DNA from: Lachnospiraceae bacterium
Lineage (GTDB): Bacteria > Bacillota > Clostridia > Lachnospirales > Lachnospiraceae
DNA length: 6,358 nt
Reading direction: 5' to 3'
Assembly (NCBI GenBank): GCA_017483425.1
Contig: JAFUWM010000233.1
Span: forward strand, 1 to 6,358
Shown here piece after piece: positions 1-5,109 of this stretch; the stretch's first letter is position 1, and the number at the start of each line of letters is the position of its first letter. The notes beneath the pieces were generated by a model that saw only the letters and a program-made list of their open reading frames with translations, searched no databases and was not told the DNA's origin. The position numbers and the translations under genes are program-made.

Positions 1-285
1 ACTGTCGGCAAGATTAATGAGCTTATCGACGGCGTGGGAACGACAGTTGATGGTGTCACAACGATATCCGGACTCTCGCAGGAGAGCGCCGCAAGTAAGA
101 CCATAATCGTGGATGCCATGGATTCTCTTTCCGCAATATCCGAGGAAAATGCGGCATCGACCCAGCAGACTTCCGCTTCCATGCAGGAGCTTAATGCTAC
201 GGTTAACGTACTGTCCCAGTCCGCAAGCGATCTGAATGACCTTGCCAAGAAGCTGGAGGAAGATCTCGATTTCTTCAAAATCTGA
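1..285 (+). CDS. Methyl-accepting chemotaxis protein, C-terminal fragment (5' end outside window)
   Basis: This reading frame is open from the first base of the window and ends at TGA 283-285, so only the last 94 residues of a larger protein are present. The visible part is the distal helix of an MCP cytoplasmic signalling domain: it contains SAISEENAAS followed by TQQTSASMQEL, a Ser/Thr/Gln/Glu-rich adaptation (methylation) segment typical of chemoreceptors in Clostridia. The tail ends in DFFKI and has no CheR/CheB-docking pentapeptide of the NWETF type. An in-frame ATG at 34 is internal to the helix and is not the true start. The kinase-control hairpin, sensor and membrane segments must lie upstream. 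The next gene encodes a second MCP with a related tail (SSISEENAASCQETNASMEE), so the two are tandem chemoreceptors. The family is clear; the ligand cannot be judged. Confidence 0.93.
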   Translation, partial: TVGKINELIDGVGTTVDGVTTISGLSQESAASKTIIVDAMDSLSAISEENAASTQQTSASMQELNATVNVLSQSASDLNDLAKKLEEDLDFFKI

Positions 286-320
286 CAGCACTATAGCAGC
301 ACGATTTTCACTTTAGCCTG

Positions 321-350
321 CCACCCTTGTCTTTCGACAAGGGTGGTTTT
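321..350 (+). terminator. Rho-independent terminator after the first MCP
   Basis: Bases 321-331 (CCACCCTTGTC) pair perfectly with 336-346 (GACAAGGGTGG), giving an 11-bp GC-rich stem with a four-base loop TTTC, followed directly by TTTT (347-350). It sits 35 bases after the stop of the upstream MCP and before the promoter of the next gene, so it should separate the two transcripts. The T tract is short, but the stem is strong. Confidence 0.88.
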
Positions 351-378
351 GCTGAACACGTATCATATTATTTTGAGA

Positions 379-407
379 TTGATTATTTTGAGGAATAGAT
401 ATAGAAT
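379..407 (+). promoter_or_regulatory. Predicted sigma-A (sigma-70-type) promoter for the downstream MCP
   Basis: A -35-like TTGATT (379-384, 4 of 6 matches to TTGACA) is separated by exactly 17 bases from a -10-like TAGAAT (402-407, 5 of 6 matches to TATAAT). It lies in an A/T-rich stretch downstream of the terminator, about 50 bases before the MCP start codon. A competing alignment, TTGAGA 373-378 with TAGATA 396-401, is weaker. It is the only convincing promoter noticed for the five-gene run. The call is from sequence pattern only. Confidence 0.5.
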
Positions 408-437
408 ATATAGGATGTTTTTTATAAATCAATTAAC

Positions 438-445
438 GGAAGGGG
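438..445 (+). promoter_or_regulatory. Ribosome binding site of the complete MCP
   Basis: The purine-rich GGAAGGGG lies 10 bases before ATG 456 and supports that start codon. It resembles the Shine-Dalgarno core AGGAGG imperfectly. A second AAGG at 450-453 is too close to the ATG to be the main site. Confidence 0.6.
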
Positions 446-455
446 TAGTAAGGAA

Positions 456-2135
456 ATGAAAAAGAAAATCGGCATGACCCAGACGCTTCTTGCGCTTGGC
501 ATCTTACCAATGGTCTTGCTTGCGGTTATCTTATGTGTTTACACAGCGATAAGCACCGCAAACTCTATGGAGGGCGAGACTTATGAAAAGCTGGCGGTAG
601 CGGCTGACGGTCTCAGACAGTATTATGAGTGGGATATCATAAACGCCGGAGAGTCGGCATATGAGCATGACTATGTGGATTCCCTTAAGGGTGACGGTAT
701 CGAGTTAACACTCTTTATGGGCGACACGAGATATATTACATCCGTATTAAAGGATAACGGAGAGCGTAATGAGCAGTCTCAGATGGATGCGGAGATCTGG
801 GCGAAGGTTCAGTCGGGACAGGTGGTCGAGGCTGATCATGTGCCTGTCGGCGGACATGATTTCTACGTGCACTATGAGCCTGTATATGATGGAAATAATG
901 CGATAGTCGGCGCGGCATGGGCAGGGGCGTCCGAGGAGAAGGTCAACGCGACCATCAGATCGGCTATCATATCAATGATAGTCATAGTTGCCATCATTGT
1001 AGTGATAATCGCGGCTATCGTATTCCTGCTTTCAAGAAGGATTGTGGCATCACTGAGGGCTGTCATGCATGAGCTTTCAATGCTGGCTGACGGAAACCTT
1101 ACAAGCCATGACCATCCTCACGCAAGCATCAATGAACTGAGCGAGATCGCCGAGGATACGGTCATCGTCCGCAGGAAGATCAGGGCTATAGTTGTAGACA
1201 TACTCAAGGATATGGAAGAGCTGCATAAGGATATGGATGATGTCGAGGGCGGAGTTACAACGGTTAACGCTGCTACAGAAGGCGTAGTCCAGGCGGTTGA
1301 TGATCTTTCAAAGGGATCAATGGATATGGCTGAATCAGTGCAGAATACACAGGTCAACATGATCCAGATCGGTGATGATATCGACAACATCAAGACTCTT
1401 GCTGACGAGGCAACGACATATGCCAAGGAGGTTGAGGCGGAGAACGCTACAGCGCAGTCAGCGCTTGATGAGCTTATGAAGGCTAATACGGATACCATCG
1501 AGGTATCAAAGTCAGTCGTGGACGGTATCAATACATCATCAGAGGCAGTTAAGAAGATAGCAGAAGCAGCATCAGTCATAGAGAGTATCGCAAGCCAGAC
1601 AAACCTTCTCTCACTCAATGCTTCCATAGAGGCAGCGAGAGCAGGAGAGGCAGGTAAGGGCTTCGCGGTCGTTGCGGGTGAGATCTCAAGCCTTGCTTCA
1701 CAGTCAGATCAGTCCTCCAAGGAGATCAAGGCTATAGTTGACGAGATCATCGCGACATCTGACAAGAACGTTGAGTTCGCGGGACAGATCTCAGAGGCAG
1801 TCAATAACGAGGGCACTGTTCTTACACAGGTCAGCGACAGCTTCACTGTAGTCAATGAGAAGGTTGAGGGCCCAGTCGCTGCAAGACATACTATCGCGGA
1901 GAAGACTCAGGAGCTCGATACCGCAAAGGCACAGGTACTTGATGATGTAAGCGCGCTTTCATCCATTTCAGAGGAGAACGCGGCTTCATGTCAGGAGACA
2001 AATGCTTCAATGGAGGAGATCGGAGCTTCTATCCAGACTATCAAGGAAGAGTCCGACAAGACACTGGAGATCACGAACATTCTCGAGCAGGCACTTGCGG
2101 CATTCAGCGTGGACGATATCGAAGACACCGACTGA
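456..2135 (+). CDS. Transmembrane methyl-accepting chemotaxis protein with single-Cache-like sensor and HAMP
   Basis: This is a complete 559-residue chemoreceptor, expected to bind a ligand outside the cell and control the CheA/CheW kinase complex. Membrane helix 1 is about residues 8-30. The extracellular sensor is about 31-168 and ends in FYVHYEPVYDGNNAIVGAAW (136-155), the pattern of single Cache (sCache) domains. Membrane helix 2 is about 170-192, followed by a HAMP-like linker to about 245. The highly conserved kinase-contact hairpin is at about 376-407 (IASQTNLLSLNASIEAARAG, then GKGFAVVA). A methylation-type segment with SEENAAS is at 505-511. The C-terminus is acidic (VDDIEDTD) with no CheR-docking pentapeptide. 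An odd point is Gly-Pro at 472-473 in the distal long helix. The start at 456 has a good ribosome binding site and gives a proper N-terminal helix. It has its own promoter and lies one base upstream of the next gene. The ligand is unknown. Confidence 0.96.
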   Translation: MKKKIGMTQTLLALGILPMVLLAVILCVYTAISTANSMEGETYEKLAVAADGLRQYYEWDIINAGESAYEHDYVDSLKGDGIELTLFMGDTRYITSVLKDNGERNEQSQMDAEIWAKVQSGQVVEADHVPVGGHDFYVHYEPVYDGNNAIVGAAWAGASEEKVNATIRSAIISMIVIVAIIVVIIAAIVFLLSRRIVASLRAVMHELSMLADGNLTSHDHPHASINELSEIAEDTVIVRRKIRAIVVDILKDMEELHKDMDDVEGGVTTVNAATEGVVQAVDDLSKGSMDMAESVQNTQVNMIQIGDDIDNIKTLADEATTYAKEVEAENATAQSALDELMKANTDTIEVSKSVVDGINTSSEAVKKIAEAASVIESIASQTNLLSLNASIEAARAGEAGKGFAVVAGEISSLASQSDQSSKEIKAIVDEIIATSDKNVEFAGQISEAVNNEGTVLTQVSDSFTVVNEKVEGPVAARHTIAEKTQELDTAKAQVLDDVSALSSISEENAASCQETNASMEEIGASIQTIKEESDKTLEITNILEQALAAFSVDDIEDTD

Positions 2136-2136
2136 G

Positions 2137-3639
2137 ATGCGTGCAGGCTTTGATAACGCAAAATATGAGCAGATACAGTCTGCGCATATAAAAGAAAGAA
2201 TTGAGAAATTTGATAAGCTTTATCTGGAGTTCGGGGGGAAGCTCTTTGACGATTATCACGCGTCAAGGGTTCTCCCGGGCTTCGAGCCTGATTCCAAGCT
2301 GAAAATGCTTTCAAATCTGAAAGATCAGGCGGAAATAGTCATAGTCATATCGGCAGATGCCATCGAGCAGAATAAGACAAGAGGAGATCTCGGGATAACC
2401 TACGACAGTGATGTGCTGAGGCTTGTTGAAAGCTTCAGGGACATGGATTTTTATGTATCCTCTGTAGTTATCACGAAATACACGGGGCAGGCTGCCGCCG
2501 ATAAATTCAGACATAAATTAGAAGCACATAATATAAACAGTTATCTGCATTATGTCATAGACGGCTATCCGGGAGATGTAGGAAAGATCGTTTCGGATGA
2601 CGGCTATGGCAAAAACGAATATGTACATACGACGAGGCCACTCGTTGTCGTCACGGCTCCGGGGCCGGGATCAGGTAAGATGGCGACCTGTCTTTCACAA
2701 ATATATCACGAGCATAAGAGAGGCATAACAGCAGGCTATGCCAAGTTTGAGACATTTCCGATATGGAATCTGCCATTGAAGCATCCCGTTAATCTCGCCT
2801 ATGAAGCGGCTACCGCTGATCTTAACGATGTCAATATGATAGATCCTTTCCATCTGGAGGCATACGGTGAGACTACGGTCAATTACAACAGGGATATAGA
2901 AATATTTCCCGTGCTTAAGGCAATGTTTGAGGAGATACTCGGAGAGTGTCCTTATAAGTCACCCACAGATATGGGTGTCAACATGGCAGGGAACTGCATT
3001 ATAGATGATGATGTATGTCAGGAGGCTTCAAGACAGGAGATAATCAGGAGATACTTCAAGGGCGCCTGTGACTTGAAGCTGGGCAATGTAAGCGCCGATG
3101 TAGTCAGGAAGCTTGAGCTTTTGATGAAGCAGGCGGGCGTTACCACAGAGGATAGGAATGTCGTGAATGCAGCGAGGAAGAGGATGGAAGAAACGGAAAC
3201 CCCGTGTGCCGCCATCGAGCTTCATGACGGCAGGATCATGACGGGGCGTACAAATGACCTTCTGGGCGCTGTCGCTTCCTGCCTTATAAATTCTCTTAAG
3301 CTGAACGCCGGGATACCGCATCCTCTACATCTAATCAGCAGAGAGTCGCTAGAACCCATACAGACGCTGAAGACGCAGTATCTGGGAGCTCACAACCCCA
3401 GACTTCATACGGATGAGATGCTTATAGCTCTTTCGGTTTCCGCGGCTACCGACGATCAGGCAAAGCTTACTTTGGAGCAGCTTCCTTTCATGAGAGGCTG
3501 TGAAGCCCATTCAACCGTAATGCTGTCCTCCGTTGACGAGGCGGTTTTCAGAAAGCTTGGGATACAGCTTACCTGTGATCCCGTGCTTCCTGCGGGAAAC
3601 CGCTCGCATGATACACAAAAACCCGAAAACGCAAAATGA
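2137..3639 (+). CDS. UPF0371 / DUF1846 family protein, function unknown
   Basis: A 500-residue soluble protein, full length for the DUF1846 (UPF0371) family, recognised from memory of conserved blocks: FGGKLFDDYHASRVLPGF (32-49), TAPGPGSGKMATCLSQ (173-188), FETFPIWNLPLKHPVNLAYE (204-223), NDVNMIDPFHLEAYG (230-244), SPTDMGVNMAG (275-285), NPRLHTDE (420-427) and GCEAHSTVMLSSVDE (454-468). The GPGSGK at 176-181 resembles a P-loop, but the family has no established reaction that I know of. The open frame continues upstream to an ATG at 2002, but that would overlap the MCP by 45 codons. ATG 2137 gives the usual family N-terminus (MRxGFDNxKY) and is chosen. It begins one base after the MCP stop with no clear ribosome binding site, so translation is probably coupled to the MCP. 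The last 20 or so residues are a hydrophilic, probably variable tail. Family assignment is very sure; role is not. Confidence 0.95.
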   Translation: MRAGFDNAKYEQIQSAHIKERIEKFDKLYLEFGGKLFDDYHASRVLPGFEPDSKLKMLSNLKDQAEIVIVISADAIEQNKTRGDLGITYDSDVLRLVESFRDMDFYVSSVVITKYTGQAAADKFRHKLEAHNINSYLHYVIDGYPGDVGKIVSDDGYGKNEYVHTTRPLVVVTAPGPGSGKMATCLSQIYHEHKRGITAGYAKFETFPIWNLPLKHPVNLAYEAATADLNDVNMIDPFHLEAYGETTVNYNRDIEIFPVLKAMFEEILGECPYKSPTDMGVNMAGNCIIDDDVCQEASRQEIIRRYFKGACDLKLGNVSADVVRKLELLMKQAGVTTEDRNVVNAARKRMEETETPCAAIELHDGRIMTGRTNDLLGAVASCLINSLKLNAGIPHPLHLISRESLEPIQTLKTQYLGAHNPRLHTDEMLIALSVSAATDDQAKLTLEQLPFMRGCEAHSTVMLSSVDEAVFRKLGIQLTCDPVLPAGNRSHDTQKPENAK

Positions 3640-3640
3640 T

Positions 3641-3665
3641 AACGGGCGGCAGCAGGACCGCCGTT
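3641..3665 (+). other. Intergenic hairpin between DUF1846 and DUF4317 genes
   Basis: AACGGGCGG (3641-3649) can pair with CCGCCGTT (3658-3665) as an 8-bp GC-rich stem with one bulged G and an eight-base loop. It starts two bases after the DUF1846 stop and ends just before the ribosome binding site of the next gene. Only three T residues follow, so it is a poor terminator. It could be an mRNA-stabilising or processing hairpin or a weak attenuator; the role is inferred. Confidence 0.45.
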
Positions 3666-3666
3666 T

Positions 3667-3672
3667 AAAGGA
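3667..3672 (+). promoter_or_regulatory. Ribosome binding site of the DUF4317 gene
   Basis: AAAGGA is placed 10 bases before ATG 3683 and directly follows the intergenic hairpin. It supports the chosen start; its closeness to the stem means that folding could affect ribosome access. Confidence 0.6.
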
Positions 3673-3682
3673 TTGATAAGAT

Positions 3683-4858
3683 ATGACAGATAATGATATC
3701 AAAGAGATAAAAAAACAGTTTTCGCTGGATAACTGCACCATAGACCATATATGCGGCTGCTATGTAAATAACGAGAAGGAGAAGCAGGCGGTATCAAAGG
3801 ATGCTTTCATGAGCCTTTCGGATGAGGAGCAGCATAAATATTTTGAAATATTCAAAAAGACTCTTACCGGCACAGTGGGAAAGAATCTTATAGAAATGGA
3901 GTTTCCACTCGCAGAAGAAGCGGAAGGCGGGAAACAGGCAGCGCTTCTTGCCTTAAGGGATTCCCATCTGGATGATGATGAGCTTATAGATAAATTCTAT
4001 GATCTTGTGATCGAAAGCTATGATACGGTAGAGAAGTACTATATCATATTGATCCATGCCATCTATGACATACCCGGCATGACAACGGATATGATAATAA
4101 ACGAGGATGCGTCGGAGGGGATTTTTGATTACATATGTTGCGCTGTATGTCCGGTAAAGCTTGAAAAGGGAACTCTTTCGTATGATCCTGAGGAAAATCG
4201 CATAGCGGAAAAGGTAAGAGACTGGATAGTGGCCGATCCCGCCCACGGCTTTTTATTTCCTGAGTTTAATGACCGCTTATCTGATATACACGGAGTTTTG
4301 TACTACACAAAAAAGAGCGAGGAGATGCAGGAGGGCTTCATAGACAATGTACTGGGAGCCGAGCCGCCCCTTACTGCCGGAGGTCAGGCGGATTTCTTTA
4401 ATAACATAATGACGGAGACACTCGGAGACGAGATAAGCCTTAACGATGTCATGGCCATAAACGATAATGTCAGGATCATGATAAGAGATCATTCCGATGA
4501 TCCGGAGCCTTACCTCATGGATAAAAAGGAGATCCGCAAGGTCTTTGAAAGAAGCGGGATCGACAATGAGGTCATGGAGGATTTTGACTGGAAATATGAC
4601 GAGGTCGTAAAAACCGTATCCGAAGAGGATGAGCCTGATGCGGTACCTTATGTCCAGGCTACAAATATACAGGGGATAAAAAAGATAGATATCAGGACGC
4701 CCGACATTGTCATAAAGGTGAATCCCGAGAGGACAGACCTTATCGAGACGAGATTCATAGACGGTAAGGAATGCCTTGTGATCGCCGTAGACGACAGAGT
4801 CCTGATAAACGGTCTTGAAGTACATACGATCCACAGAAAGGATCGGAAGCAGTCATAA
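3683..4858 (+). CDS. DUF4317 family protein, function unknown
   Basis: A 391-residue acidic, apparently cytoplasmic protein with no signal peptide or membrane helix. I recognise it as DUF4317, a family of Firmicutes, mainly Clostridia, from these blocks: CTIDHICGCYV (18-28), KYFEIFKKTLTGTVGKNL near residue 60, ICCAVCPV (151-158), GFLFPEFNDRLSDIHGVLYY (189-208), DDPEPYLMDKKEI (272-284) and the C-terminal DIVIKVNPERTDLIETR (341-357), followed by FIDGKECLVIAVDD. The length fits a complete member. No catalytic motif is known to me. Cysteines cluster at 18, 24 and 26 and at 152, 153 and 156, which might bind a metal or act in redox chemistry, but this is speculation. The start at ATG 3683 is supported by AAAGGA upstream. 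The gene sits between DUF1846 (43-base gap) and a small acidic protein whose ATG begins one base after this stop. Confidence 0.92.
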   Translation: MTDNDIKEIKKQFSLDNCTIDHICGCYVNNEKEKQAVSKDAFMSLSDEEQHKYFEIFKKTLTGTVGKNLIEMEFPLAEEAEGGKQAALLALRDSHLDDDELIDKFYDLVIESYDTVEKYYIILIHAIYDIPGMTTDMIINEDASEGIFDYICCAVCPVKLEKGTLSYDPEENRIAEKVRDWIVADPAHGFLFPEFNDRLSDIHGVLYYTKKSEEMQEGFIDNVLGAEPPLTAGGQADFFNNIMTETLGDEISLNDVMAINDNVRIMIRDHSDDPEPYLMDKKEIRKVFERSGIDNEVMEDFDWKYDEVVKTVSEEDEPDAVPYVQATNIQGIKKIDIRTPDIVIKVNPERTDLIETRFIDGKECLVIAVDDRVLINGLEVHTIHRKDRKQS

Positions 4859-4859
4859 T

Positions 4860-5105
4860 ATGCGCGAGATGGAATTCAAGATGGAGATAGAATATGAGCA
4901 GATCAAAGAGGGTGCCGAAGTAAATATAGAAGAGGGGTATCTTCAGGACGGACTTGTGGTATATTATACTATAGTACCTGCGGTCGCGATGTCGGCAAAT
5001 TTCACAAGACAGGAAGCGCTGAGGTCACGCAGCGGGAAGGTTGTTTCCGTGCGTCAGGATGAGGACAGCGGGGCTTTTTATGTGACAGTCGCGTTCGACG
5101 AGTAG
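4860..5105 (+). CDS. Small acidic protein of unknown function (81 aa)
   Basis: An 81-residue acidic protein that I do not recognise as a named family. It has no signal peptide or membrane helix. The sequence alternates hydrophobic and charged residues in a way that suggests a small beta-rich domain: GLVVYYTIVPAVAMSANF at 31-48, a basic turn RSRSGK at 55-60, and a strand pair ending in FYVTVAFDE at 73-81. The frame is open upstream to an ATG at 4815, but that lies inside the DUF4317 gene. ATG 4860, one base after the DUF4317 stop, is chosen because GGAAG (4845-4849) is placed 10 bases upstream. ATG 4869 and ATG 4881 are possible alternatives and would remove only 3 or 7 residues. Close packing on both sides and a coherent protein pattern argue that it is real and translated together with its neighbours. 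Confidence 0.78.
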   Translation: MREMEFKMEIEYEQIKEGAEVNIEEGYLQDGLVVYYTIVPAVAMSANFTRQEALRSRSGKVVSVRQDEDSGAFYVTVAFDE

Positions 5106-5109
5106 TAAT

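Noticed and set aside
408..455. Possible riboswitch in the leader of the complete MCP
   Set aside because: The leader after the predicted promoter is under 50 bases, A/T-rich and without stable stems, which is too short for a c-di-GMP or similar aptamer.
1118..1627. 169-codon open frame on the - strand inside the MCP gene
   Set aside because: It is antisense to the conserved MCP signalling region, and its Ser/Thr/Ala-rich low-complexity translation is what the reverse of MCP codons gives. No promoter or ribosome site was seen.
2002..2136. N-terminal extension of the DUF1846 protein from ATG 2002
   Set aside because: These 45 codons overlap the MCP in another frame, are Arg/Ser-rich, and do not belong to the family N-terminus, which begins at the ATG at 2137.
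4277..4834. 185-codon open frame on the - strand inside the DUF4317 gene
   Set aside because: It is the complement of conserved DUF4317 coding sequence, and its Tyr/Ile/Asp-rich translation mirrors the ATA and GAT codons of the real gene. It resembles no known protein.
4815..4859. Start of the small protein at ATG 4815
   Set aside because: It would overlap the DUF4317 C-terminus by 14 codons. ATG 4860 has a better-placed ribosome site and fits the compact gene spacing.
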